Assembly (NCBI RefSeq): GCF_001552195.1
Contig: NZ_BCQS01000003.1
Location: forward strand, 868,001-932,000
Direction: 5' to 3'
Origin: Actinomadura latina NBRC 106108
Lineage (GTDB): Bacteria; Actinomycetota; Actinomycetes; Streptosporangiales; Streptosporangiaceae
Length of the DNA stretch: 64,000 nucleotides
This document shows positions 1 through 10,003 of this stretch, one piece after another (positions within the stretch are counted from its first letter, which is position 1; each line of letters starts with the position of its first letter). A program made the position numbers and the translations under genes. A model generated the notes under the pieces. The model was not told the DNA's origin. It did no database searches and worked only from the letters and a program-made list of their open reading frames with translations.

Positions 1-1
1 G

Positions 2-280
2 CGGTGGATCTCCGAGAACGCCGGCCAGGAGGGCTACGTCGTCGTCTCCAAGGTGCAGGCGCTGCAGGCCGGGCACGGCTACAACGCCGCGACGGACGAG
101 TACGGCGACCTGATCGCCCAGGGCGTCATCGACCCGGTGAAGGTCACGCGTTCGGCGGTCACCAACGCCGCGTCGATCGCGGGCATGCTGCTCACCACCG
201 AGGTGCTCGTCGTCGACAAGCCGGAGGAAGAGGAGCCGGCCGCCGGCGGTCACGGCCACGGTCACGGGCACGGCCACTGA
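2..280 (+). CDS. groEL1: Chaperonin GroEL1, C-terminal end (5' end outside window)
   Basis: This is the last 92 codons of a 60-kDa chaperonin, the cytoplasmic ATP-driven folding ring. The translated piece carries the conserved GroEL C-terminus, including the stretches [12 protein letters not shown] and [20 protein letters not shown]. It ends in a glycine/histidine tail ([11 protein letters not shown]) instead of the Gly-Met tail of the general-purpose GroEL. A His-rich tail is the hallmark of the actinobacterial GroEL1 paralogue, usually encoded next to groES. The reading frame is open to the left edge, so the start lies outside. The downstream sigma/anti-sigma/guaB order matches the mycobacterial groEL1 neighbourhood. 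Confidence 0.95.
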   Translation, partial: RWISENAGQEGYVVVSKVQALQAGHGYNAATDEYGDLIAQGVIDPVKVTRSAVTNAASIAGMLLTTEVLVVDKPEEEEPAAGGHGHGHGHGH

Positions 281-301
281 GCCGTCCGGAACCGCATGGC
301 A

Positions 302-328
302 GGCCCCCGTCCGTCCGGGCGGGGGTCT
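302..328 (+). terminator. Probable groEL terminator hairpin
   Basis: A G/C stem (GGCCCCCG pairing with CGGGGGTC, one wobble) lies about 20 bases after the groEL stop. It has no long T run, as is common in high-GC actinobacteria. Confidence 0.5.
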
Positions 329-414
329 CGCCTTTCGCCGACTGAGGACCTGTCCGGAGCTGGAGGAGCCGGTCAAGATTTCGTGACACCGGGCGGTGGA
401 GCGAACGCGCGGCG

Positions 415-420
415 TAGTAT
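415..420 (+). promoter_or_regulatory. Candidate -10 element for the shbA/sigD sigma gene
   Basis: TAGTAT fits the TANNNT -10 pattern and lies about 110 bases before the preferred sigma start. No convincing -35 hexamer stands at 16-18 bases, so this is a weak call. Confidence 0.3.
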
Positions 421-531
421 CCCCAGGTTCGTTCCAGCACTGTGACCATTCCGTTGCCATGGACGGGGCAGACACGCCCGGCGGTGCTGGGCATCATGCT
501 TGACGTGACCGAGGGATGCTACGCCGGGACC

Positions 532-1188
532 ATGACCGCGCGCGCTGCCGAACCCTCGGGAGGGCCTGCCCCTCCACCGCCCCGCGACACCGGCCGCGGG
601 ACCCGGGTTCCGCGCGCCGCGGTCGCGGGCGACGGCGATCTCAGGGAGCTGACGAACCTCGCCGTGCAGGGCGATCCAGGCGCCATCGAGGTCCTCATCG
701 CCGAGGTGCGTCCCATGATCGTCCGGTACTGCCGGGCCCGGCTCGGCCGCGTCTCCGGGCAGTACCACATCGCCGACGACGTGGCACAGGAGGTCTGCAT
801 CGCCGTCCTGTCGGCCCTGCCCCGCTACCGGGACATGGGCCGCCCCTTCGCCTCCTTCGTCTTCGGCATCGCCGCGCACAAGATCGCCGACGCGCTGCGC
901 AGCGCGGTCCGCGCCGCGGTGCCCACCGAGGACCTGCCGGACGGTCCCGACGACCGTCCCGGGCCCGAGGAGACCGTGGTCCGCTACATCGAGGCGCAGC
1001 GCGCCCGCGACCTGCTCACCCGGCTGCCCGAGCACCAGCGCGAGCTGGTGCTGCTGCGGGTCGTCGCGGGCCTGTCGGCCGAGGAGACCGGCAACGTGCT
1101 GGGCATGTCCGCGGGCGCGGTGCGGGTCGCGCAGCACCGGGCCCTGGCCCGGCTCCGGGCGATGGCCAGAGAGGAGTCGATCGCTTGA
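532..1188 (+). CDS. shbA: ECF RNA polymerase sigma factor (SigD/ShbA type)
   Basis: Predicted extracytoplasmic-function sigma factor of 218 residues. It has a sigma region 2 (VRYCRARLG, then [24 protein letters not shown] with [15 protein letters not shown]) and a region 4 helix-turn-helix ([35 protein letters not shown], quoted in parts). Its place between groEL1 and an RsdA-like anti-sigma gene ahead of guaB matches mycobacterial sigD and streptomycete shbA; ShbA drives the principal sigma gene in Streptomyces. The frame is open back to 442, so a longer start is possible. I prefer the ATG at 532 because the extra N-terminus looks uncoded. The stop overlaps the next start by four bases, so sigma and anti-sigma are translationally coupled. 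Confidence 0.88.
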   Translation: MTARAAEPSGGPAPPPPRDTGRGTRVPRAAVAGDGDLRELTNLAVQGDPGAIEVLIAEVRPMIVRYCRARLGRVSGQYHIADDVAQEVCIAVLSALPRYRDMGRPFASFVFGIAAHKIADALRSAVRAAVPTEDLPDGPDDRPGPEETVVRYIEAQRARDLLTRLPEHQRELVLLRVVAGLSAEETGNVLGMSAGAVRVAQHRALARLRAMAREESIA

Positions 1189-1958
1189 CGGAGCGAGGCC
1201 CCCTCACCGGCATCGGGGGCGCCCCGAATCCGGCCGAGCCCTCGCACTCCGGTGATGCCCCGGCCCCGGCGGCCCGGCCGCCGGCCGCGGACCTGGCCGC
1301 GGACCTGGCCGCGGTCCGCCGTACCGACGCGCTCATCGAGTCGCTGGCGGCGCGGCGCGGCCCCGGCCCGGCGCGTCCGGCCGACGAGTCCGACCCGGCG
1401 GTGCGGCTGCTGAGCGCGCTGGTCGCGGACGTGGACGAGCAGATCGCCGACCCGGCCCCGCCGGCCCCGCCCGGCCCCGGCCCGCGGCGCCGCGGGCCCC
1501 GCACCATCGTCGCGCTGGGCGTGGCGGGCGCCGTCCTCGCCAGCACCGGCGTCGCGGCGGCGGGCGGCGGCGTCGCCGACCGCTCCGCCGCCGCCCCGGC
1601 CCCCAGCTCGTCCGGGATGCCCGGTCGGAACGGCGAGCCCGCGGCCGCCGACGTCGACGCCGCGACGCACGAGCGTCCGCGGCCGCCCGCCCGCCCGGTG
1701 CCCGGCACGGCGTCCCAGCCGCGCCGCGACCTCGAGCGCGCGGACATCGAACGCCTCAAGCGGCGCCTGGAGCAGCTGTTCCCGCCCCGGCACGAGCACG
1801 GCCGCCCGGACCTCCCCGCCGCGATCACGCGCTCGGCCCCGTCCGGCCGCCCGGACGCCGGCCCGCCCGACGACGACCTGGGCCGCCGCCTGGACGACCT
1901 GCGCCGCGAAGCCGAGGAACAAGCGAACAACTACAAAACCCCACGCTGGGACGGCTGA
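1185..1958 (+). CDS. rsdA: Anti-sigma-D factor, RsdA-like membrane protein
   Basis: Predicted single-pass anti-sigma factor of 257 residues. A TTG start at 1185 overlaps the sigma stop (TTGA) and follows a GAGGAG ribosome site eight bases upstream. The N-terminal cytoplasmic part contains the RsdA-type sigma-binding stretch ([16 protein letters not shown] and [18 protein letters not shown]). One hydrophobic segment follows near residues 106-125 ([21 protein letters not shown]). The rest is a Pro/Arg/Ala-rich, probably disordered extracytoplasmic region ending in charged helices. Mycobacterial RsdA holds SigD and is released by Clp proteolysis; the same control is inferred from position and domain only. 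The first residues are low-complexity and should be treated cautiously. Confidence 0.8.
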   Translation: MTERGPLTGIGGAPNPAEPSHSGDAPAPAARPPAADLAADLAAVRRTDALIESLAARRGPGPARPADESDPAVRLLSALVADVDEQIADPAPPAPPGPGPRRRGPRTIVALGVAGAVLASTGVAAAGGGVADRSAAAPAPSSSGMPGRNGEPAAADVDAATHERPRPPARPVPGTASQPRRDLERADIERLKRRLEQLFPPRHEHGRPDLPAAITRSAPSGRPDAGPPDDDLGRRLDDLRREAEEQANNYKTPRWDG

Positions 1959-4136
<2,178 letters not shown>

Positions 4137-4326
4137 AATCCCCAGGGTAGGAACCAGACCTGCAACAACCGAAACGTTGCGATCGCGTGCGAAGCCGGGT
4201 TCGAGCTTGCGAGAACCTGATCGCGCAGCGGGCCCCTGGGCGAGTCGGAGCGATGCAGCGATCGCCGCATTGCCCGCCGACGAAGGTGCTCCAGCGCCTG
4301 ACGCCGAGGGCGATGAAAGGAACAGA

Positions 4327-5454
4327 GTGGCTGCTGAGGTGGAGATCGGCCGGGGTAAGAGCGGCCGCCGGGCGTACGCCTTCGACGACATCGGCATCGT
4401 GCCGTCCCGCCGGACGCGCGACCCCGAGGAGGTCAGCGTCGCCTGGCAGATCGACGCCTACCGCTTCGAGATGCCGCTGGTCGTCGCGCCGATGGACAGC
4501 GTCGTCAGCCCCGCCACCGCGATCGCCGTCGGCCGGCTCGGCGGCCTCGCCGTCCTCGACCTCGAAGGGCTGTGGACGCGGTACGAGAACCCCGAGCCGC
4601 TGCTCGCCGAGATCGCCTCGCTGGACGACGTGCGCGCCACCGAGCGGCTCCAGGAGATCTACTCCGAGCCGATCAAGGACGAGCTGATCGGCCGCCGGAT
4701 CGAAGAGGTCCGGGAGGCGGGCGTCACCGTCGCCGCGCGGCTGTCGCCGCAGCGCACCGCCCAGTTCCACAAGGCCGTCATCGACGCGGGCGTCGACCTG
4801 TTCGTGATCCGCGGGACGACCGTGTCCGCCGAGCACGTGTCGGGACGGGCCGAGCCCCTCAACCTCAAGCAGTTCATCTACGACCTCGACGTCCCCGTCA
4901 TCGTCGGCGGCTGCTCCACCTACACGGCCGCGCTGCACCTGATGCGGACCGGCGCCGCCGGCGTCCTGGTCGGGTTCGGCGGCGGCTCGGGGCACACGAC
5001 GCGGACCGTCCTCGGCGTCGCCGTCCCCATGGCCACCGCGGTCGCGGACGTGGCGGCCGCCCGCCGCGACTACATGGACGAGTCCGGCGGACGCTACGTC
5101 CACGTGATCGCCGACGGCGGCATGGTCAACAGCGGCGACATCGCCAAGGCGTTCGCGTGCGGCTCCGACGCCGTGATGGTCGGCTCCCCGTTCGCCCGCT
5201 CCACCGAGGCGCCCGGGCGCGGCTACCACTGGGGCAGCGAGGCGCACCACGGCGACGTCCCGCGCGGAACCCGCCTCGACATCGGGACGATCGGGACGAT
5301 GGAGCAGATCCTTTACGGCCCGTCCCATGTCGCGGACGGCTCCATGAACCTCATCGGGGCCCTGCGCCGCGCCATGGCGACGTCCGGTTACACGGAGTTG
5401 AAGGAGTTCCAGCGGGTACAGGTCGTGGTGGCTCCACGCCGGTCCACCGACTGA
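4327..5454 (+). CDS. guaB3: GuaB3 family IMP dehydrogenase-related protein
   Basis: Protein of 375 residues in the IMP-dehydrogenase-like TIM-barrel family that lacks CBS domains. It starts AAEVEIGRGKSGRRAYAFDDIGIVPSRRT and keeps family motifs (LVVAPMDSVVSPATA, GGCSTYTAAL, VIADGGMVNSGDIAKAF). At the catalytic-loop position it reads GFGGGSGHTTRTV, with no SICTTR cysteine, so classic IMPDH catalysis is not expected from the sequence. The family has been linked to GMP reductase activity in some actinobacteria. The GTG start is supported by AAAGGA six bases upstream. The 190-base gap after guaB holds no gene. Confidence 0.9.
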   Translation: MAAEVEIGRGKSGRRAYAFDDIGIVPSRRTRDPEEVSVAWQIDAYRFEMPLVVAPMDSVVSPATAIAVGRLGGLAVLDLEGLWTRYENPEPLLAEIASLDDVRATERLQEIYSEPIKDELIGRRIEEVREAGVTVAARLSPQRTAQFHKAVIDAGVDLFVIRGTTVSAEHVSGRAEPLNLKQFIYDLDVPVIVGGCSTYTAALHLMRTGAAGVLVGFGGGSGHTTRTVLGVAVPMATAVADVAAARRDYMDESGGRYVHVIADGGMVNSGDIAKAFACGSDAVMVGSPFARSTEAPGRGYHWGSEAHHGDVPRGTRLDIGTIGTMEQILYGPSHVADGSMNLIGALRRAMATSGYTELKEFQRVQVVVAPRRSTD

Positions 5455-5498
5455 GAGCGAACCCACGCTCGTTCAGGGTTTTCGGGAGTGGGCCCGTC

Positions 5499-5514
5499 CC
5501 TACTCTTGGGTAGG
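5499..5514. promoter_or_regulatory. Inverted repeat overlapping a possible glpD -10
   Basis: CCTAC and GTAGG flank a six-base loop. A TANNNT-like TAGGTA at 5511-5516 overlaps the right arm about 35 bases before the glpD ATG, the usual place for a repressor site. The regulator is not identifiable here. Confidence 0.35.
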
Positions 5515-5550
5515 TACTGCTGGGAACCGAACGCTGTGGGGGGATATGCG

Positions 5551-7290
5551 ATGACGGCATCACCGGTGACCGGACTTGGAAGTTCCCGGCTGGGCCCGGC
5601 CGAGCGGGCGGCGGCGCTCGACCGCATGGCGCGCGAGGAGTTCGACGTCGTCGTCGTCGGCGGCGGCATCGTCGGGGCGGGCGCGGCGCTGGACGCGGCC
5701 ACCCGGGGGCTGTCGGTCGCGGTGGTCGAGGCGCGCGACTTCGCGTCCGGGACGTCGTCGCGCTCGTCGAAGCTGATCCACGGCGGGCTGCGCTACCTGG
5801 AGCAGTACAACTTCGACCTCGTCCGGGAGGCGCTGACCGAGCGCAGCCTGCTGCTGCAGCAGATCGCGCCGCACCTGGTGAAGCCCGTCCCGTTCCTGCT
5901 GCCGACGACCCACCACGTGTGGGAGCGGGCGTACCTGGGGGCGGGCGTCGCGCTGTACGACGCGCTCGCGTTCCAGATGGGCAGCACCCGCGGCGTCCCG
6001 CACCACCGGCACCTGACCCGGCGCGGCGCGCTGCGGCTCGCGCCGTCCCTGCGCAAGGACTCCTTCACCGGCGCGATCCAGTACTGGGACGCGCAGGTCG
6101 ACGACGCCCGCTACGTGATGACGGTGCTGCGGACGGCCGCGGAGTACGGCGCCCAGATCGCGTCCCGCACCCAGTGCCTCGGTTTCCTGCGCGAGGGGGA
6201 ACGCGTCACGGGCCTGCGCATCCGCGACCTCGAAGGGAACACGACGAGCGAGGTCCGCGCGAAGCAGGTCGTGAACGCCACCGGCGTCTGGACGGACGAC
6301 ATCCAGGAACTCGTCGGCGGGCGCGGCCAGATCCATGTGAAGTCCTCGAAGGGCATTCACCTGGTCGTCCCCAAGGACCGCATCCACTCCTCGACGGGGA
6401 TCATCCTCCGCACGGAGAAGTCCGTCCTGTTCGTGATTCCGTGGGGACGCCACTGGATCATCGGCACCACCGACACGGCCTGGGACCTCGACAGGGCGCA
6501 TCCGGCCGCCTCCAAGGCCGACATCGACTACGTGCTGGACCACGTCAACTCCGTCCTCAACACCCCCCTCACCCACGACGACGTCGAGGGCGTCTACGCG
6601 GGCCTGCGCCCCTTGCTCACCGGCGAGACCGAGGAGACTTCCAAGCTCTCCCGTGAGCACGTCGTCGCGCACCCCGTCCCGGGCCTGGTCCTGGTGGCCG
6701 GCGGCAAGTACACGACGTACCGCGTCATGGCCAAGGACGCCATCGACGCCGTCGTCCACGGCCTGGACGGCAAGGTCGCCGAGTCCTGCACGGACCGCAT
6801 CCCGCTCGTCGGCGGCGACGGCTTCCAGGCGATGTGGAACGCCCGCCACCGCCTGGCGTCCCGCTCCGGCGTGCACGTCGCTCGCATCGAGCACCTCCTG
6901 CGCCGCTACGGCACCCTCGTGGACGATCTGCTCGAACTGATCTCCGACAAGCCCGACCTGGCCAAGCCGCTGACGGGCGCCGAGGACTACCTCCGCGCCG
7001 AGGTCGTCTACGCCGCCACCCACGAGGGCGCCCGGCACCTCAACGACGTCCTCGCCCGCCGCACCCGCGTCTCCATCGAGACCTGGGACCGCGGCGTCGG
7101 CGTCGCCCAGGAGGCCGCCGACCTCCTGGCCCCCGTCCTCGGCTGGTCCAAGAAGCAGCGCGACCGCGAGATCGAGTACTACCGCAAGCGCGTGGAGGCC
7201 GAACGCGCCTCCCAGACGCAGGACGACGACCAGGAGGCCGACGCCCACCGCAAGGGCGCCCCCGAGATAGTCCCCATCGCGACCCCCTGA
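5551..7290 (+). CDS. glpD: Aerobic glycerol-3-phosphate dehydrogenase
   Basis: FAD-dependent, membrane-associated oxidation of sn-glycerol 3-phosphate to dihydroxyacetone phosphate, with electrons passed to quinone. The 579-residue protein has the N-terminal Rossmann FAD motif (FDVVVVGGGIVGAGAALDAATRG) and the family signatures SGTSSRSSKLIHGGLRYLEQ (first part) and IPWGRHWIIGTTDTAW. A C-terminal GlpO/GlpD cap domain covers about residues 400-560. The ATG at 5551 follows a run of Gs. It sits between guaB3 and the TetR gene. Together with dhaKLM at 47 kb it gives this strain two entries for three-carbon polyols. Confidence 0.93.
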   Translation: MTASPVTGLGSSRLGPAERAAALDRMAREEFDVVVVGGGIVGAGAALDAATRGLSVAVVEARDFASGTSSRSSKLIHGGLRYLEQYNFDLVREALTERSLLLQQIAPHLVKPVPFLLPTTHHVWERAYLGAGVALYDALAFQMGSTRGVPHHRHLTRRGALRLAPSLRKDSFTGAIQYWDAQVDDARYVMTVLRTAAEYGAQIASRTQCLGFLREGERVTGLRIRDLEGNTTSEVRAKQVVNATGVWTDDIQELVGGRGQIHVKSSKGIHLVVPKDRIHSSTGIILRTEKSVLFVIPWGRHWIIGTTDTAWDLDRAHPAASKADIDYVLDHVNSVLNTPLTHDDVEGVYAGLRPLLTGETEETSKLSREHVVAHPVPGLVLVAGGKYTTYRVMAKDAIDAVVHGLDGKVAESCTDRIPLVGGDGFQAMWNARHRLASRSGVHVARIEHLLRRYGTLVDDLLELISDKPDLAKPLTGAEDYLRAEVVYAATHEGARHLNDVLARRTRVSIETWDRGVGVAQEAADLLAPVLGWSKKQRDREIEYYRKRVEAERASQTQDDDQEADAHRKGAPEIVPIATP

Positions 7291-7347
7291 CCCGGCCGAA
7301 CCGGCCGAACCGGCCGTGAACGTCGTGGGGCCGCGATGCGGGCGCGG

Positions 7348-8010
7348 TCAGGCGGGGGCGTCCGGGCAGGGGGCCTGCACGAGGGACTTGCCGGTCCTGT
7401 AGAGATCGGCGGGGACTCGGTCCGGGTCCAGGAGGTGCTGGAAGGCCAGGCCGAAGTCCAGCGCGAGAGTGAGGGTGGCGCGGTCGGCGGGAGCGATGCC
7501 GTCCGCGGGTTCGAGTTCGCTGGCCAGCTGGGCGCGGCGCTCGGCGTACCAGTCGGCGATCCGCCAGCCGGCGGCGTAGTCGCGCATGCCGTAGAGCCAG
7601 AACTCGACGAGGAGCAGCGTGATGCGGCGGGGCCCGTCGTCGGCGTCGTGGCGGGACGGGCGGCCGCTGAGGCCGGCGCCGTCTCCGGCGGCGCGCAGCT
7701 CGTCGCAGACGTCGGGGCGGGTGCGGTCGCTGGTGATGCGTTCCATCAGCGCGAGCAGCAGGTCGGTCTTGCCCGCGAAGTTGGAGTAGACGGCGCCTTT
7801 GGTGAGCCCGGCCGCCGCCGCGATGTCGTCGAGCGAGGCGCCGTGGATGCCGTGCTCGGCCCAGAGGCGCTCGGCGGCGCTGAGCAGAGCGACGCGAGTC
7901 TGCTCCCGCCGGTCCCGCCGCGGCCCGGGGCCGCTGCCTCCGGGCGGCCGCAGGGCCCCGCCCCCCGCGATGGCATCCTCAGACCGCCTGTCGCCGTAGG
8001 CGTCCCTCAT
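7348..8010 (-). CDS. TetR/AcrR family transcriptional regulator
   Basis: Predicted 220-residue dimeric repressor. The N-terminal helix-turn-helix is clear (ALLSAAERLWAEHGIHGASLDDIAAAAGLTKGAVYSNFAGKTDLL, quoted for recognition in parts), at about residues 38-85. The C-terminal ligand domain is typical but not assignable to a ligand. The ATG at 8010 is preceded by AGGGAGGGG seven bases upstream; the frame is open beyond it but without coding sense. It is divergent from the semialdehyde dehydrogenase/GMC oxidase pair, with 412 bases between them, so control of that pair and of itself is likely. Confidence 0.85.
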   Translation of the reverse strand: MRDAYGDRRSEDAIAGGGALRPPGGSGPGPRRDRREQTRVALLSAAERLWAEHGIHGASLDDIAAAAGLTKGAVYSNFAGKTDLLLALMERITSDRTRPDVCDELRAAGDGAGLSGRPSRHDADDGPRRITLLLVEFWLYGMRDYAAGWRIADWYAERRAQLASELEPADGIAPADRATLTLALDFGLAFQHLLDPDRVPADLYRTGKSLVQAPCPDAPA

Positions 8011-8269
8011 ACGCTGTCCCCTCCCTGGCCGAGACACGTGCTCCTCGTGCGTCGCGTGTCCGGCTCCCCATGTGCCGTGGCCGTACCTTCCCGCGCGGGC
8101 GCCGGCCGCCCGTGCGCGGCTCCGTTCGCGGGCGTGCGTCCGTTCCTCCCCTTGTGCGGCGGCGGCTCGCCGTGGCCGGACGCGTGGCAGCGGCCGGTCC
8201 GGGCGGCGGGTCGCGCGCCGAGATTCTCCCGTCCTCTTCGGAATACACCGGTCGGACATGGTCAGTCTG

Positions 8270-8285
8270 GGAGTTGCGCAATTCC
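8270..8285. promoter_or_regulatory. Candidate TetR operator (16-bp near-palindrome)
   Basis: GGAGTTGCGCAATTCC contains a perfect TTGCGCAA core and matches its own reverse complement at 14 of 16 positions. The size and place between divergent genes suit a TetR dimer. Confidence 0.4.
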
Positions 8286-8359
8286 GGCCGTCTTGGAACG
8301 CTCCGTTCGCCGCCGGTTGTCAGCTGGTGACGGACACTACGGGATCAGGTGGGGCATAT

Positions 8360-8373
8360 CACTGCACGTAGTG
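8360..8373. promoter_or_regulatory. Second imperfect palindrome upstream of the aldehyde dehydrogenase
   Basis: CACTGCACGTAGTG matches its reverse complement at 10 of 14 positions and lies 50 bases before the ATG. It is an alternative or additional regulator site. Confidence 0.3.
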
Positions 8374-8422
8374 CGTTACTTGCAGGTAGCCAAAAATGGC
8401 CAGGGGGTCATACTCTGCCTGC

Positions 8423-9994
8423 ATGGCATCCCCGACGGTCCCTGCCAAAGACGCGCAGCTCTCCCAGACCCTGGTCGACCGGCTGGTCTCCCACGTGGTC
8501 TCGGACGGCTCAGAGAGCGCGACGATCCCCAGCCCGTTCACCGGTGAGCCGCTCGCTACCGTTCCGGTCTCCAGTGCCGACGACGTCCGCAAGGCCCACG
8601 AGCGCGCCCGGGAGGCGCAGCGGGCCTGGGCGGCGCTGCCCGCAGGGGAGCGGGTCAAGCCGTTCCTGCGGCTGGCGGACGCGCTGGTCGACCGGCGCGA
8701 GGAGATCCTCGACGTCATCCAGCTGGAGACCGGCAAGGCGCGCCGCCACGCGATGGAGGAGTTCCTCGACGTGGCGCTGTGCTCGCTGTACTACGCCCGG
8801 CGGGCCCCCAAGCTGCTGAAGCCGAAGCGGCGGCAGGGCATGATGCCGGGGCTGACGCGCGTGCAGGAACTGCGGCACCCGAAGGGCGTCGTGGCGCTGA
8901 TCTCCCCGTGGAACTACCCGTTCGCGCTGGGAGCGAGCGACATCGCGCCGGCGATCATGGCGGGGAACGCGGTGATCCACAAGCCGGACACCCAGACATG
9001 CCTGTCCAGCCTGTGGGTCTTGGACCTGCTGGTCTCCCTCGGGCTGCCGAAGGACCTGTGGCAGATCGTCGTGGGCGAGCCGTCCGAGATCGGCGACCCG
9101 CTGCTGGAGAGCGCCGACTACGTCTCGTTCACCGGTTCGACGCGCGGCGGCAAGGCCATCGCCGAGAAGGTCGCGTCCCGCCTCGTCGGCTACTCGCTGG
9201 AGCTCGGCGGCAAGAACCCGATGATCGTCATGGCGGACGCCGACGTCGAGCGGACCGCGCGCGGCGCCATCCGCGCGTGCTTCACCAACGCCGGCCAGCT
9301 GTGCATCTCGATCGAGCGGATGTACGTCCACGAGGACATCTACGACCGGTTCGTCCCCCGGTTCGTCGAGCTGGTCAAGGACATGAAGCTCGGCGCCGGC
9401 CTCGACTTCGACGCCGAGATGGGCTCGATGACCTACGAGCGTCAGCTGGACGCGGTGAGCCGGCACGTCGACCAGGCCGTGGAGAAGGGCGCGACCGTCC
9501 TCGCCGGCGGCAAGGCGCGTCCCGACGTCGGCCCGCTGTTCTACGAACCGACGATCCTCGCGGACGTCGACGGCGACATGGACCTGTGCGCGAACGAGAC
9601 GTTCGGGCCCGTCGTCGCGGTCTACAAGTACCGGGACGAGGACGAGGTCGTCGCCCGCGCCAACGACACCCCCTACGGCCTGAACGCTTCGGTGTGGACG
9701 AAGAACGCGGCGCGGGGCCGCCGTCTCGCCGCCCGCATCCAGGCGGGAACCGTCAACGTGAACGACGGCTACGGCGCCGCGTTCGCGTCGTACGACTCCC
9801 CGATGGGCGGGATGAAGCAGTCCGGTATGGGACGCCGCCACGGGACCGAGGGCCTGCTGAAGTTCACCGAGGTGCAGACCGTCGCGAGCCAGCACCTCAT
9901 GGACCTCGAACCCCCCGGCGCCATCGCGTACGACAAGTTCGCGGACTACATGGCGTCCGGCATCAAGCTCATGAAGAAGCTGCGCATCAAGTAG
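8423..9994 (+). CDS. gabD2: Succinate-semialdehyde dehydrogenase (aldehyde dehydrogenase family)
   Basis: NAD(P)+-dependent oxidation of succinate semialdehyde, or a related aldehyde, to the acid. The 523-residue protein has the family landmarks: cofactor and proton-relay segment VVALISPWNYPFALG, FTGSTRGGKAIAEKVA, the general-base motif LELGGKNP, and the catalytic cysteine in CFTNAGQLCISIERM. It resembles the actinobacterial GabD2 group; the exact substrate cannot be fixed by eye. The gene is followed at nine bases by a GMC oxidoreductase, a pairing I recognise from other actinomycetes, so they probably act on the same alcohol/aldehyde or sterol-derived compound. Confidence 0.85.
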   Translation: MASPTVPAKDAQLSQTLVDRLVSHVVSDGSESATIPSPFTGEPLATVPVSSADDVRKAHERAREAQRAWAALPAGERVKPFLRLADALVDRREEILDVIQLETGKARRHAMEEFLDVALCSLYYARRAPKLLKPKRRQGMMPGLTRVQELRHPKGVVALISPWNYPFALGASDIAPAIMAGNAVIHKPDTQTCLSSLWVLDLLVSLGLPKDLWQIVVGEPSEIGDPLLESADYVSFTGSTRGGKAIAEKVASRLVGYSLELGGKNPMIVMADADVERTARGAIRACFTNAGQLCISIERMYVHEDIYDRFVPRFVELVKDMKLGAGLDFDAEMGSMTYERQLDAVSRHVDQAVEKGATVLAGGKARPDVGPLFYEPTILADVDGDMDLCANETFGPVVAVYKYRDEDEVVARANDTPYGLNASVWTKNAARGRRLAARIQAGTVNVNDGYGAAFASYDSPMGGMKQSGMGRRHGTEGLLKFTEVQTVASQHLMDLEPPGAIAYDKFADYMASGIKLMKKLRIK

Positions 9995-10003
9995 GGATCG
10001 CCC

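Larger units (their letters stand above)
8011..8422. other. Divergent intergenic regulatory region
   Basis: No gene is seen in these 412 bases. The left half is very GC-rich. The right half is more AT-rich and carries two palindromic sites (8270-8285 and 8360-8373) and a CATACT -10-like hexamer at 8409-8414. The latter would start transcription at or next to the dehydrogenase ATG (8423). No ribosome site sits at normal spacing, so a leaderless transcript is possible. Confidence 0.5.

Noticed and set aside
4137..4326. N-terminal extension of GuaB3 (frame open to 4177)
   Set aside because: A GTG with AAAGGA at six bases and the family-typical N-terminus mark 4327 as the start; the extra 50 codons have no similarity to the family.
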